Source of the DNA: Brevundimonas sp. UBA4553
GTDB lineage: Bacteria; Pseudomonadota; Alphaproteobacteria; Caulobacterales; Caulobacteraceae
Assembly: GCF_002387245.1 (NCBI RefSeq)
Contig: NZ_DGLD01000001.1
Coordinates: 62,001 to 126,000, forward strand
Reading direction: 5' to 3'
DNA: 64,000 nucleotides
Made by a program: the position numbers and the translations under genes. A model generated the notes under the pieces. It searched no databases. It saw only the letters and a list, made by a program, of their open reading frames with translations, and had not been told where the DNA came from. Position 1 is the first letter of the stretch; each line of letters opens with the position of its first letter. Shown here in pieces: positions 1 to 8,005 of the stretch.

Positions 1-60
1 GGCCTGGCCGCCAGCCTGTTCCAGCTGCGCGATCCGACCCGTCGCCCCAGCCGCAACTAG
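1..60 (+). CDS. C-terminal end of an unidentified protein (truncated by window edge)
   Basis: The first 60 bases read in frame 1 as 19 codons followed by TAG, ending in ...DPTRRPSRN. Only the last residues of a gene that starts outside the window are visible, so no function can be given. The open frame up to the window edge and the hairpin-type terminator that follows at 221-249 fit the end of a transcription unit, but 60 bases is too short to prove coding. Confidence 0.35.
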   Translation, partial: GLAASLFQLRDPTRRPSRN

Positions 61-144
61 GCCGCAACCAAGACGCGCGTCACACGGCTGGCACAGCCCT
101 GACGTCTTTTCTTGATTTGACTTTTTTCTCGCCTGTGACATTCT

Positions 145-249
145 GACAACAGAACGGCGGCGGCCGTTCTGTCCGCCATGGAATCATCCCCTCCCGGCGG
201 CGAGAGAGACGAACTCATCAGCGCCCGGACCCGTTCCGGGCGCTTTTTT
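145..249 (+). ncRNA. possible small RNA or structured leader upstream of xthA
   Basis: This gap holds a TTGACT hexamer at 117-122, a perfect 9-bp inverted repeat (CAGAACGGC at 150-158, GCCGTTCTG at 163-171, 4-base loop), about 50 bases of linker, and an intrinsic terminator at 221-249. A terminator here with no good ORF in front of it suggests a short independent transcript or an attenuated xthA leader. The -10 element is poor and the 5' end is a guess. It could also simply be the 3' untranslated region of the gene ending at base 60. Confidence 0.3.
221..249 (+). terminator. intrinsic terminator upstream of xthA
   Basis: GCGCCCGGA (221-229) pairs perfectly with TCCGGGCGC (235-243) across a 5-base loop and is followed by six T residues (244-249). 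This is a textbook Rho-independent terminator on the plus strand, ending 28 bases before the xthA start codon. Confidence 0.85.
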
Positions 250-277
250 CGTGACCCAGCCATGCTAAGGCCGCGCC

Positions 278-1081
278 ATGACCCTTCGTATCGTCACCTG
301 GAACATCAACTCCGTCCGCCTGCGCGTCGACCAGGTCGCCCGCTTCGTCGCCGAATATTCCCCCGACGTCCTCTGCCTGCAGGAAATCAAGTGCACCGAG
401 GACCAGTTCCCGCGGGAAGCGTTCGAACAGATGGGCCTGCCCTACCTGAAGATCCGCGGCCAGAAAGGCTGGCACGGCGTCGCCATCGCCAGCAGGCTGC
501 CCATTCTCGACGGCGAAGGCCCCGCCCTCGACGTCTGCCGCGAAGGCCATGGTCGCTGCGTCTCGGGACTGATCGGAGGGGTGGAGGTGCAGAACTTCTA
601 CATCCCGGCCGGCGGCGACATTCCCGACCGCAAGCTGAACCCGAAGTTCGATCACAAGATGGACTTCTACGAGCGCCTGACCGCCGAGATGAAGACGCGT
701 GACCGGCAGCGGCCACTGGTCCTGGCTGGCGACTTCAACATCGCGCCGGGCGACAACGACGTCTTCAATCACAAGTTCATGCTGAAGGTGGTCAGCCACA
801 CCCCGGGCGAGATCGAGACCCTGCGCCGGCTTCAGGACGCGGGCGGCTTTGCGGATGTCGTCCGCGACCAGATCCCGGACCCGGTCAAGCTGGCCAGCTG
901 GTGGAGCTATCGCGCCAAGGACTTCCGGGTCTCGAACCGGGGCCTGCGACTGGACCACCTGTGGACCTCGCCCGGCCTGACGCCCGCCGTGGTCAAGGGC
1001 AGCGCGCGCATCCTCGACACGGTGCGCGAATGGGAACGGCCCAGCGACCATGCGCCGGTCGTGATGGACCTGGACGTTTGA
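278..1081 (+). CDS. xthA: exodeoxyribonuclease III
   Basis: Cytoplasmic Mg-dependent AP endonuclease / 3'-5' exonuclease of base-excision repair. The 267-residue length is normal for the ExoIII family. The metal and catalytic residues of the EEP fold are in place: N9 in TWNINSVR, E36 in LCLQEIK, Y108, D152 and N154 in GDFNIAP, and the C-terminal D257-H258 in SDHAPV. The ATG at 278 is used because the family starts directly with this beta strand. The gene stands alone: a terminator lies just upstream and the next gene converges on it with only 7 bases between the two stop codons. Confidence 0.95.
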   Translation: MTLRIVTWNINSVRLRVDQVARFVAEYSPDVLCLQEIKCTEDQFPREAFEQMGLPYLKIRGQKGWHGVAIASRLPILDGEGPALDVCREGHGRCVSGLIGGVEVQNFYIPAGGDIPDRKLNPKFDHKMDFYERLTAEMKTRDRQRPLVLAGDFNIAPGDNDVFNHKFMLKVVSHTPGEIETLRRLQDAGGFADVVRDQIPDPVKLASWWSYRAKDFRVSNRGLRLDHLWTSPGLTPAVVKGSARILDTVREWERPSDHAPVVMDLDV

Positions 1082-1088
1082 TCCCGGT

Positions 1089-2498
1089 CTAGAAGGGGAA
1101 GAAGAGGGGAATGGCGACCATGGCCGCCGCCCAGGTGATCAGGTTCAATGGCAACCCCACCCGGACGAAATCCAGATAGCTGTAGCCGCCCATCTGATAG
1201 ACGAGCACATTGGTCTGATAGCCGAAGGGCGTGGCGAAGGCGGCGGAAGCGGCCATCATCACAGTCACCAGGAAGGGTCGAGGATCGACGCCCAGGCTCT
1301 CGGCCAGCGCCACCGCAATCGGCGTCACCAGCACCGCCACCGTGGCATTTGACAGAAGCTCGGTCGCGAACAACGTCACGCCATAGAGCACGATCAGGGC
1401 GCCGAGCGGGCCAAAGGGGCGGATCACCTCGATCAACAAACCCGCGCCCTGGGCCGCCAACCCCGTCACCTCGATGGCCGTGCCGACGACCACCATGCCG
1501 GCGATCAGCAGCAGAATATCGGGCTTCAGCCCCGAATAGGCCTCGTCCGGCGTCAGCACGCCCAGCAGAATCAGGGCCACGGCCCCGGCGAAGGCGGCCG
1601 CCGCGATGGGGGCCACCCCCAGCCCCGCCGCCGCCACCACCAGGACGAAGATCGTCAGCGCGATCAGGGCGCGCCGCCACTGTAGCGGTCGATCCGCCGA
1701 GGCGTACATCTCGACATCGCCCAGATGGGCGTCGCCCGTGCCGTCTCGTTGGCTGCGGCTTTCGCCCAGAAGGGCCGGCAGGGAGAAGGGCAGCCGCCAG
1801 CGGCCCAGGCGCGGGCGGCGCGCCGCCGCCAGAGCCTCGGCCTCCATCCGCGCGCGCTCGGCCTCGGCTTCCTCATCCAGGCTGGCCGTGCGCCCCAGCT
1901 GACGCGCGCCGACGAAGTAGAGCCAGAGCCCGCCGACCACGGCGATGACCAGGCCGACAGGGGTGATCTCGAACAGGCTGAAGACCGGCTGGCCGGCGTT
2001 GCGCGCCATATCGTTGACCAGGAGATTGGTGGAGGTCCCGATCAGGGTCAGCAGACCGCCCATGACCGTCACATGGCTGAGCGGCATCAGGAAGCGCTTG
2101 GGCGACAACGCCAGCGATTTGGCCATGTCGCGCACCACAGGCGCGGCCAGAACCACCACCGGCGTATTGTTCAGGAAGCCCCCGACCGAGCCGCACAGGC
2201 CGATCACCACCCAGATGCCGAGAGCGCCGAAGCGCCGGCACAGGGCCGTGGCCTTGCGGATCATCAGGCCCAGCAGGCCCGACAGTTCGATGGCGTATGC
2301 GATGACGAACAGTCCAGCCAGGGCGATGACCGCAGGACTGGCGAAGGCGCTCTGCACCTCGACCGGACGCACCACCCCGAACAGCAGCAGGGCAGCCGCG
2401 CCGCTGAGCGCCACCACGTCCGACCGCATCCGCCCGTGGATCATCACCCCGACCACGGCGACCAGAACGATGAGTGCGATGATCTGATCCAGCGTCAC
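1089..2498 (-). CDS. SLC13 (DASS/ArsB-NhaD superfamily) permease
   Basis: A 469-residue polytopic inner-membrane protein with two homologous halves, each carrying a family hairpin signature: NNTPVVVL and GTSTNLLVN in the first half, LLSNATVAVLV and the FGYQTNVLV region in the second. Proteins of this type move anions such as sulfate, dicarboxylates or citrate with Na+ or H+; the substrate cannot be read here. Many relatives of about 590 residues carry two RCK_C/TrkA_C domains between the halves. Here the linker (about residues 205-275) is a charged, Ala/Arg-rich stretch with no such domain, so this is the short form. It is divergent from the lipoprotein gene at 2593. Confidence 0.85.
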   Translation of the reverse strand: MTLDQIIALIVLVAVVGVMIHGRMRSDVVALSGAAALLLFGVVRPVEVQSAFASPAVIALAGLFVIAYAIELSGLLGLMIRKATALCRRFGALGIWVVIGLCGSVGGFLNNTPVVVLAAPVVRDMAKSLALSPKRFLMPLSHVTVMGGLLTLIGTSTNLLVNDMARNAGQPVFSLFEITPVGLVIAVVGGLWLYFVGARQLGRTASLDEEAEAERARMEAEALAAARRPRLGRWRLPFSLPALLGESRSQRDGTGDAHLGDVEMYASADRPLQWRRALIALTIFVLVVAAAGLGVAPIAAAAFAGAVALILLGVLTPDEAYSGLKPDILLLIAGMVVVGTAIEVTGLAAQGAGLLIEVIRPFGPLGALIVLYGVTLFATELLSNATVAVLVTPIAVALAESLGVDPRPFLVTVMMAASAAFATPFGYQTNVLVYQMGGYSYLDFVRVGLPLNLITWAAAMVAIPLFFPF

Positions 2499-2592
2499 GC
2501 GCGCGGACCCTCCCCGGCCCTCGCCCCCGCTGTGGATGCCGGTCGCTTCGGCCAGGGGCGCCCTTGAGCGTTTCTCGTGTTAGGCTGGTTCC

Positions 2593-3507
2593 ATGCCGAT
2601 CACAACGACCCGTCTCATCGCGCCTGTCGCTGTCCTCGCCGCCCTGCCCTTGCTGGTCTGGTGCCAGAGGCCGCCCGAGCCGGCGCTGTCGCCCGCCCCG
2701 GCCCCAACCCCCGCGCCGACGGTCGTGATCGATTCCACATTGAACCGCGCCGCCCTTCTGGCCGCCCTTAGCGAAGCGGGGTCCGCCCTGGCCGACGGCC
2801 GCGACCGCGACGCCGCCCTGAGCGGTCGTACGGTTTCCGTCCGCCTGCCTTTCGGCTGTGGCGGGTCGGTCAGTCCCCACGATGCGACGGTCTCGGGCCT
2901 GCCGCGCCTGATCCGCAGCCCCGACGGCGGCCTGACCCTGACCGTCACGCCCGAGGACCTCAAGGCCAGGATCGCGGCCAGCGGCGTCGCGCCCGCCGCG
3001 GCGGCGGCCCTGGATCAATGGGATGCGATAGAGGGCTTCTGGATTGCACGCCCGTGGAGCGGGCTGGACGCCTGTCCCGCGCCCGTCGTCGTGGCGCCTG
3101 ACCATGCCGCCACGGCGGCGTCCCCAGAGGCCAAGGTCGAACAGGGCGGATCAGAGCCGGCCAAGACCACCGAGGCGCCGTCTTCCACGGTTGCGACCCT
3201 GCCGGAACGCACGGCGGGGCTGGCGGCCGTGACCGAGGCCGACAGCTCGCGTCTGGGACGACGCCAGGGTCAGGCCTACGCCCATGTCATTCGAGGAGAA
3301 CGGGGGATCGCGCCCGCGCCAGCCCCTGGCGGCTACGTCCTGAGGCTGGAGGGGCGGCTGACGACCTTCGCCGACGGCAAGGCCGTGAAATGCGCTCAGA
3401 GAAACGCAGAAAGCCGGCCGGTCTGCGTCGCCGCGCTGCGGCTGGACCGGCTGGCCTTCGAGGATGGAGCCACGGGCGCCCTTCTCAGCGAATGGCGCCC
3501 GCGTTGA
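2593..3507 (+). CDS. hypothetical exported protein, probable lipoprotein
   Basis: A 304-residue protein of unknown function. The N-terminus is a short hydrophobic signal ending in LPLLVWC, a plausible lipobox with Cys near residue 24, followed by a Pro/Ala linker (about residues 28-42). The rest is predicted globular, with scattered Cys (PFGCGGS, LDACPAP, VKCAQR, RPVCVAAL) that could form periplasmic disulfides, and a low-complexity Ala/Glu/Thr middle. No catalytic motif is recognised. It stands alone: the SLC13 permease diverges from it and a tiny membrane-protein gene converges. Confidence 0.7.
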   Translation: MPITTTRLIAPVAVLAALPLLVWCQRPPEPALSPAPAPTPAPTVVIDSTLNRAALLAALSEAGSALADGRDRDAALSGRTVSVRLPFGCGGSVSPHDATVSGLPRLIRSPDGGLTLTVTPEDLKARIAASGVAPAAAAALDQWDAIEGFWIARPWSGLDACPAPVVVAPDHAATAASPEAKVEQGGSEPAKTTEAPSSTVATLPERTAGLAAVTEADSSRLGRRQGQAYAHVIRGERGIAPAPAPGGYVLRLEGRLTTFADGKAVKCAQRNAESRPVCVAALRLDRLAFEDGATGALLSEWRPR

Positions 3508-3525
3508 GCTGAGCTCAGGTCAGCG

Positions 3526-3645
3526 TCAGGCGGCGCCGAGCAGCTTGGCGCCGGCCAGAACGCCCAGCAGGATCAGGGTGACGCTGCCGGTGAAGACGAC
3601 GACGGCTTCGAACGAGGCGTCGGCGCGGGGATGCACGAGTTTCAT
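3526..3645 (-). CDS. 39-residue single-pass membrane protein
   Basis: The ATG at 3645 is preceded by a good ribosome-binding site (AAAGGACC, 8 bases upstream) and opens a 39-codon frame. The product has a short charged N-terminus (MKLVHPRAD) and one hydrophobic helix over about residues 16-36, ending in GAKLLGAA. A frame of 63 codons opens further upstream, but the shorter form has the better start. Function is unknown; small one-helix proteins like this often modulate membrane complexes. Coding status rests on the ribosome-binding site and the clean helix. Confidence 0.55.
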   Translation of the reverse strand: MKLVHPRADASFEAVVVFTGSVTLILLGVLAGAKLLGAA

Positions 3646-3744
3646 GTCTTGGTCCTTTTCGGCGGGGAGATCCGAACACCCCGAACATGGACCGTCGACC
3701 GCCTGTGGACAAACCACGGTTAGGCTTGGTCGAGTGAGTTCCGA

Positions 3745-4668
3745 TCACTCGACAGGATCGGCGTGGGCCTCGGCCTCGATCCAGTTGAGGAAGCGCCGCA
3801 GCTTGGGCTCGTCGGCGCGCTCCGGCAGGACCACGGCCCAGTAGGCCAGGTCGTTGGTCAGGGCGTGATCGACCGGCTGGATCAGACGCCCTTCACGCAG
3901 GTCGTCCGCAGCCAGCGGAGCCGAGGTCAAGGCCACGCCGCGGCCCGACAGGGCGGCCTCGAGCGCCAGGTGGCTGTGGCTGAAAACCGGACCCCGCAGG
4001 TGCTGGACGCGAGGGTCCGACACGCCCGCGCTCTCGAACCAGGCCTTCCAACCCATGCGGTCCGAAAACGGCAGATCGTGCCAGCTTTCATGGATCAGCA
4101 CGGCGTCCAGCAGATCGGCGGGCTGGCGCATGGACCGCGCCGCCGCCAGCGAGGGCGCGCAGACCGGGATCAGGCGCTCGCTCATCAACCGACGCGCCGT
4201 CTGGCCCGGATAGGGGCCTTCGCCGTAGCGCAGGGCCACGTCGGCCTCGCCGTTCGACAGGTCGGCGATGCGGTCCTCGGCGAAGACGATCAGGTCGAGG
4301 TCGGGGTTGTCCTCGCTGAAGCGGTGCAGGCGCGGCGACAGCCACTTGCCGGCCAGAGACGGCAGGGCCGAGATCCTGAGTTGGCGGCTGCGGCCGGGCC
4401 GCACGGCCTCCAGCGCGCTTTCCAGCCGCTCGAAGGCGTCGGCCACGCCCTGGGCCAGGCGGCGCCCGTCAGCGGTCAGGACCACGGACCGGTTGAAGCG
4501 GTCGAACAGGCGCAGGCCCAGGCGCATCTCCAGCGCCTTGATGTGACGGCTGACGGCGCCGGGCGTCACGCCCAGTTCCTCGGCCGCCTCTCGGAAGCTG
4601 CCGAGGCGCGCCGCCGCATCGAACGCCCGCAGCGCCACCAAGGGCGGGGTCGGGCGACGTTCGCTCAT
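3745..4668 (-). CDS. LysR-family transcriptional regulator (GcvA-like)
   Basis: A 307-residue LTTR. The N-terminal winged helix-turn-helix (about residues 10-65) contains the typical FDAAARLGSFREAAEELGVTPGAVSRHIKALE and RLFDR segments; the rest is the periplasmic-binding-protein-like effector domain (about 90-295) with the LPSLAGKWL..L start characteristic of the GcvA/AmpR subgroup. The ATG at 4668, giving MSERRPTPPL, is preferred over a longer frame that would run back into cenR. It lies 10 bases after the cenR stop on the same strand, so the two are probably co-transcribed. The regulated gene is not evident; no divergent partner is present. Confidence 0.85.
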   Translation of the reverse strand: MSERRPTPPLVALRAFDAAARLGSFREAAEELGVTPGAVSRHIKALEMRLGLRLFDRFNRSVVLTADGRRLAQGVADAFERLESALEAVRPGRSRQLRISALPSLAGKWLSPRLHRFSEDNPDLDLIVFAEDRIADLSNGEADVALRYGEGPYPGQTARRLMSERLIPVCAPSLAAARSMRQPADLLDAVLIHESWHDLPFSDRMGWKAWFESAGVSDPRVQHLRGPVFSHSHLALEAALSGRGVALTSAPLAADDLREGRLIQPVDHALTNDLAYWAVVLPERADEPKLRRFLNWIEAEAHADPVE

Positions 4669-4678
4669 CGTCCGGTCG

Positions 4679-5365
4679 TCAGGGCTGCAGGCGGTAGCCG
4701 CCCGCATCGGTCAGCAGCAGGCGCGCCTGGCCGGGTTCGGGCTCGATCTTCTGGCGCAGGCGATAGATGTGGGTTTCCAGGGTGTGGGTGGTGACCCCGG
4801 CGTTGTAGCCCCAGACCTCGGTCAGCAACTCCTCGCGCGACACCGGCTTGGCCCCGGCGCGATAGAGATACTTGAGGATGTTGGTCTCTTTTTCCGTCAG
4901 CCGGACCTTCTTGCCCTTGTCGTCCAGCATCATCTTCGACGCCGGACGGAACTCGTAGGGACCGATCTGGAAGACCGCGTCCTCGGACTGCTCATGGCTG
5001 CGCAGGTGGGCGCGGATGCGGGCCAGCAGGACGGCGAAGCGGAAGGGCTTGGTGACGTAGTCGTTGGCGCCGGAGTCGAGGCCGAGGATGGCGTCGGAAT
5101 CCGACGACTGGGCCGTCAGCATGATGACCGGGGTCGAGACCCCCGCCTTGCGGATCAGCCGGCAGGCTTCGCGGCCGTCCATGTCGGGCAGGTCGACGTC
5201 GAGCAGGATCAGGTCGGCGCGGACCTCGCGCGCCTGACGCACCCCGTCGGTGGCGGTGGAGGCCTGGACGGGACGAAACTCCTCGTGCAGGGCCAGCTGC
5301 TCGGCCAGGGCCTCGCGCAGGTCGTCGTCGTCGTCGATGATCAGGATGGTCTTGGGCGTCGGCAT
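4679..5365 (-). CDS. cenR: OmpR-family response regulator, CenR-like
   Basis: A 228-residue two-domain regulator. The receiver domain has the acidic cluster D11-D15, phospho-acceptor D56 in LILLDVDLP, the T in MLTAQ and the K in VTKPF; the C-terminal winged-helix DNA-binding domain follows (LTEKETNILKYLY, VSREELLTEVWGYN, VETHIYRLRQKIE-type signature). The order RR - YggS - ThiE-like - NtrZ-like - leuS and the close receiver match suggest CenR, the essential envelope regulator of Caulobacter that is phosphorylated by the unlinked kinase CenK. No histidine kinase lies next to it, which fits an orphan regulator. The CenR name is inferred from synteny and family. Confidence 0.75.
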   Translation of the reverse strand: MPTPKTILIIDDDDDLREALAEQLALHEEFRPVQASTATDGVRQAREVRADLILLDVDLPDMDGREACRLIRKAGVSTPVIMLTAQSSDSDAILGLDSGANDYVTKPFRFAVLLARIRAHLRSHEQSEDAVFQIGPYEFRPASKMMLDDKGKKVRLTEKETNILKYLYRAGAKPVSREELLTEVWGYNAGVTTHTLETHIYRLRQKIEPEPGQARLLLTDAGGYRLQP

Positions 5366-5423
5366 GGGTAGAGAATGGCGAGGCTTGAAGGGTTCGCCAA
5401 GGGCGCTCCGCTATTTCATCGCT

Positions 5424-6134
5424 TCAAGAGGCGTTTAGAGGCCGATTTCGTTCCCCGAACAGGGCCGAACCGACCCGAACATGGGTCGCGCCGCTGGAAA
5501 TGGCGGTTTCAAAGTCCCCGCTCATGCCCATCGACAGGACGGAAAGACCGTGACGAGCGGCGATGTCCGCCAGCATCCGGAAATGCGGTTCCGGCGCTTC
5601 GCCTGCGGGGGGAATGCACATCAGGCCCTCGACATGCAGGCCGTGAAGGTCGCGAGCCGAGGCGATCAGGGCGTCGGCCTCGTCGGGCAAGACGCCCGCC
5701 TTCTGCGGCTCGGCGCCGGTGTTGACCTGAATCAGGACGCGGGGACGACGACCGGTCTTCGCCATCGCTGCGGCCAGGGCGGCGGCGAGCCTGTCGCGGT
5801 CGAGGGTCTCGATGACGTCGAACAGTTCGACCGCCTCGACCGCCTTGTTGGTCTGCAAGGGGCCGATCAGACGCAGTTCCAGGTCGGGGAAGGCGGCGCG
5901 ACGGCCGGCCCAGTGCGCCTGCGCCTCCTGCACCCGGTTCTCGCCAAAGACGCGCTGGCCGGTCGCCAGCGCCGCCTCCAGCGCGTCGTCGTCTTGCGTC
6001 TTGGACACGGCGGTCAGGATCGCCGACGCCGGGTCGCGACCAGCCTCGACGCAGGCCCGCGCCATGCGCGCACGCACGGCGACGAAGCGATCAGCGATGG
6101 ACGCAGAGCCGGAAGCGGGATTAGAGGCGGTCAT
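5424..6134 (-). CDS. YggS/PROSC family pyridoxal-phosphate homeostasis protein
   Basis: A 236-residue single-domain fold-III PLP protein. The PLP lysine lies in TAVSKTQ, followed by FGENRVQEAQ, the LIGPLQTNK motif, QVNTG and the SMGMSGDFETAISSGATHVRVGSALFG phosphate-binding C-terminus; all are standard for the YggS family. These proteins have no known catalysis and buffer free PLP. The ATG at 6134 is chosen because the domain begins shortly after it; the longer open frame runs through the opposite gene. This start overlaps the start codon of the ThiE-like gene on the other strand. The cenR gene begins 58 bases after the stop on the same strand. Confidence 0.9.
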   Translation of the reverse strand: MTASNPASGSASIADRFVAVRARMARACVEAGRDPASAILTAVSKTQDDDALEAALATGQRVFGENRVQEAQAHWAGRRAAFPDLELRLIGPLQTNKAVEAVELFDVIETLDRDRLAAALAAAMAKTGRRPRVLIQVNTGAEPQKAGVLPDEADALIASARDLHGLHVEGLMCIPPAGEAPEPHFRMLADIAARHGLSVLSMGMSGDFETAISSGATHVRVGSALFGERNRPLNAS

Positions 6135-6786
6135 GACCCTCACCGAAGACGCAGACGCCCTGTGGCGGACGGCGACGGCTCTAGCCCGTGCGGAGGCGGC
6201 TGTCAGCCCGCCCGATAGACGTGAAAGACGCCCCCTGCCGCCCCTGCTCTTCTTCACTGACCCCCGGCGCACGTCTCGCCCGTGGGAGACGGCGGCGCAT
6301 CTTCCCGCCGGAGCCGGCGTGGTGTTCCGCCATTTCGGCGCGCCGGACGCCCTGGAGACGGGCCTGCGGTTGAGGACGGCGACACAGGCCGCGGGCGTAC
6401 GCCTGCTGGTCGGACTGGACGCTGACCTGGCCGAGCGAATCGCGGCGGACGGGGTGCATCTGCCCGAACGGGCCTTGTCGGCGGCCTACGCCCTGTCCGG
6501 ACGGCGGCCCGACTGGTTGCTGACTGGCGCGGCCCATTCTCTGGCGGCGGTGAAATCGGCGGGCGATCTGGACGCCCTTGTGCTGTCGCCGGTCTTTCCA
6601 GCAGGCGGGGCGTCGGCGGCAAAGCCTGCCTTAGGGATCGAAGGCTTCAGGGCGATGGCGGCCGTCGCGCCCTGCCCCGTCTATGCGCTAGGCGGGATCG
6701 TCCCCGCCAATGCAGAGACTTTGATCGGGTCAGGCGCGTGCGGGATCGCCGGCGTGGACGCCGTTCAGGCCGCCTTCAGGCCCTGA
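6133..6786 (+). CDS. thiamine-phosphate synthase-like protein (ThiE/TenI superfamily)
   Basis: A 217-residue TIM-barrel protein of the TMP synthase superfamily. Visible family blocks are LLFFTDPRR (strand 1), LLVGLDADLAERIAADGVHLPER, LTGAAHSLAAV, LVLSPVFPAGGASAAKPALG and VYALGGIVPANA. The usual ThiE block VHLGQxD is replaced by VHLPER, and the GPxxxTxTK loop by SPVFPAGG; the protein therefore looks like the TenI-like or single-gene alphaproteobacterial variant rather than a canonical ThiE, and its activity is uncertain. The start codon at 6133 overlaps the start of the divergent YggS gene by two bases. Confidence 0.75.
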   Translation: MTLTEDADALWRTATALARAEAAVSPPDRRERRPLPPLLFFTDPRRTSRPWETAAHLPAGAGVVFRHFGAPDALETGLRLRTATQAAGVRLLVGLDADLAERIAADGVHLPERALSAAYALSGRRPDWLLTGAAHSLAAVKSAGDLDALVLSPVFPAGGASAAKPALGIEGFRAMAAVAPCPVYALGGIVPANAETLIGSGACGIAGVDAVQAAFRP

Positions 6787-6798
6787 GGCCGAACGCGA

Positions 6799-7194
6799 TC
6801 AGAATTTGAAGATGGTTTCCAGACGGACGCGCGGCGCGGCGCGGCGGTCAGCGGCGCTTTCAGGCGCGCGGGCAGGATCGACCTCAGGGGCGGCCAGATT
6901 GGCCGCAGCGCCGACCCGAAGGCGCGGGCTCAGCCGATAATAGGCACCGGCCTCGACATCGCCCCAGTCGGTCTCACGGCCGACGGGCTGATTCAGGTTG
7001 AAGTTCAGGCCCCAGCGGCCGCTGTCGTTCCAGCGCAGGCCGCGCCGTTGCGGTGCGGGCGTCGAATGCTGAGCGGGAGCCGCTTCGGTCAGGGACACCG
7101 CCGGCGCGCGACGCGCCTGGGCCGAGGCGTCATGAGCCGTCCCGGCGATAGCCAGGGCGCCCACAGTCGCAGCGATGATCGCAACGAAACGCAT
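6799..7194 (-). CDS. ntrZ: NtrZ-like small periplasmic protein
   Basis: A 131-residue exported protein. Residues 1-25 form a signal peptide (MRFVAIIAATVGALAIAGTAHDASAQA) and the conserved block is near the middle: GRWGLNFNLNQPVGRETDWGDVEAGAYYRLSPRLRVGAAANL, which resembles the NtrZ family. In Caulobacter, NtrZ is a periplasmic regulator acting on the histidine kinase NtrY and its gene lies near leuS, as here. The ATG at 7194 is chosen because it begins the signal peptide; upstream codons in the open frame add a charged leader. It converges on the ThiE-like gene with 12 bases between. The assignment is from pattern memory plus synteny. Confidence 0.6.
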   Translation of the reverse strand: MRFVAIIAATVGALAIAGTAHDASAQARRAPAVSLTEAAPAQHSTPAPQRRGLRWNDSGRWGLNFNLNQPVGRETDWGDVEAGAYYRLSPRLRVGAAANLAAPEVDPARAPESAADRRAAPRVRLETIFKF

Positions 7195-7528
7195 CTTCCA
7201 ACCCTTGGGACCAGCGTTGACCCGCCGGTCCTTGATTCCTGAACTCGAGCCGAGGCTCAAGAACACAGCGATTAGACACCGCCGGTCCACCCGGTCAACG
7301 AAACGTAGTCATCCACAGGTCGTTCCGCACGACTCTTGCGGTCGCTGTGGCGCTGGCACCACGCCAATAAGTCGACTTACCGTCGCTCGAACATCGGTTC
7401 GCCTTGTCACGGCCCCTTTTCGCCGTGTTATAGAGCGTGGCTGCGGCGCAGACGTGCGCGGATCAGGGACGCCTTGCGTCCAGGGTTCGCGCTGCGGCTC
7501 GGCCTCGAACCTTTACGGAGACCTCGGA
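7195..7528. other. gene-free divergent promoter region
   Basis: These 334 bases separate the divergent ntrZ and DUF3576 genes and hold no convincing ORF. G+C is lower than in the flanking genes. One reasonable sigma70-type promoter is visible on the plus strand: TTGTCA (7404-7409), an 18-base spacer, TTATAG (7428-7433). Nothing else is recognised. Confidence 0.5.
7404..7433 (+). promoter_or_regulatory. candidate sigma70-type promoter for the DUF3576 lipoprotein gene
   Basis: TTGTCA and TTATAG hexamers separated by 18 bases, ending about 95 bases upstream of the start codon at 7529. Matches are 5/6 and 4/6 to the E. coli consensus; the spacing is acceptable. Caulobacteraceae housekeeping promoters are looser, so this is only a candidate. 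Confidence 0.35.
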
Positions 7529-7975
7529 ATGGCTTTTGTTCGCGGCGCTGCGGTCGCCCTTATTGCGTCGGGACTGCTGCTGGGCGGTTGTTCCAGCCTG
7601 CCTTTCGTGGGCGGCAAGGAAGAGGCCCCCAAGGCCGACGCCCAACTCGGCATCGGCGTGAACGCCTATCTCTGGCGCGCGACGCTGGACACCCTGTCCT
7701 TCATGCCGCTGGCCAGCGCCGACCCCTGGGGCGGCGTGGTCAACTATGACTGGCACGTCAATCCGCAGGCGCCGAACGAGCGCTTCAAGGCCACGGTCTT
7801 CATTCTGGACCGCCGTCTGCGCGCCGACGCCCTGAACGTGTCGGTGACCAAGGAAGTCAAGGACGCCGCCGGCGCCTGGACCGCCGCCCCGGTCGCGGCC
7901 CAGACGGAAACCGATCTGGAGAACGCCATCCTGACCAAGGCCCGCCAGCTCAACCTCGCCAACGCGGCGCGCTAA
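7529..7975 (+). CDS. DUF3576 family lipoprotein
   Basis: A 148-residue predicted lipoprotein. The signal ends in the lipobox LLLGGC (Cys near residue 21), followed by a short linker and one compact domain whose conserved segments (GIGVNAYLWRATLDTLSFMPLASADPWGGVVNYDWH, RRLRADALNVSV) match the alphaproteobacterial DUF3576 family as I recall it. Function is unknown; envelope location is inferred from the lipobox. The GGAG at 7517-7520 precedes the ATG. It lies immediately upstream of leuS-lptE, consistent with a cell-envelope role. Confidence 0.85.
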   Translation: MAFVRGAAVALIASGLLLGGCSSLPFVGGKEEAPKADAQLGIGVNAYLWRATLDTLSFMPLASADPWGGVVNYDWHVNPQAPNERFKATVFILDRRLRADALNVSVTKEVKDAAGAWTAAPVAAQTETDLENAILTKARQLNLANAAR

Positions 7976-8005
7976 GCGCCGCCTTCTTTCGCCACCCAAC
8001 GCAGA

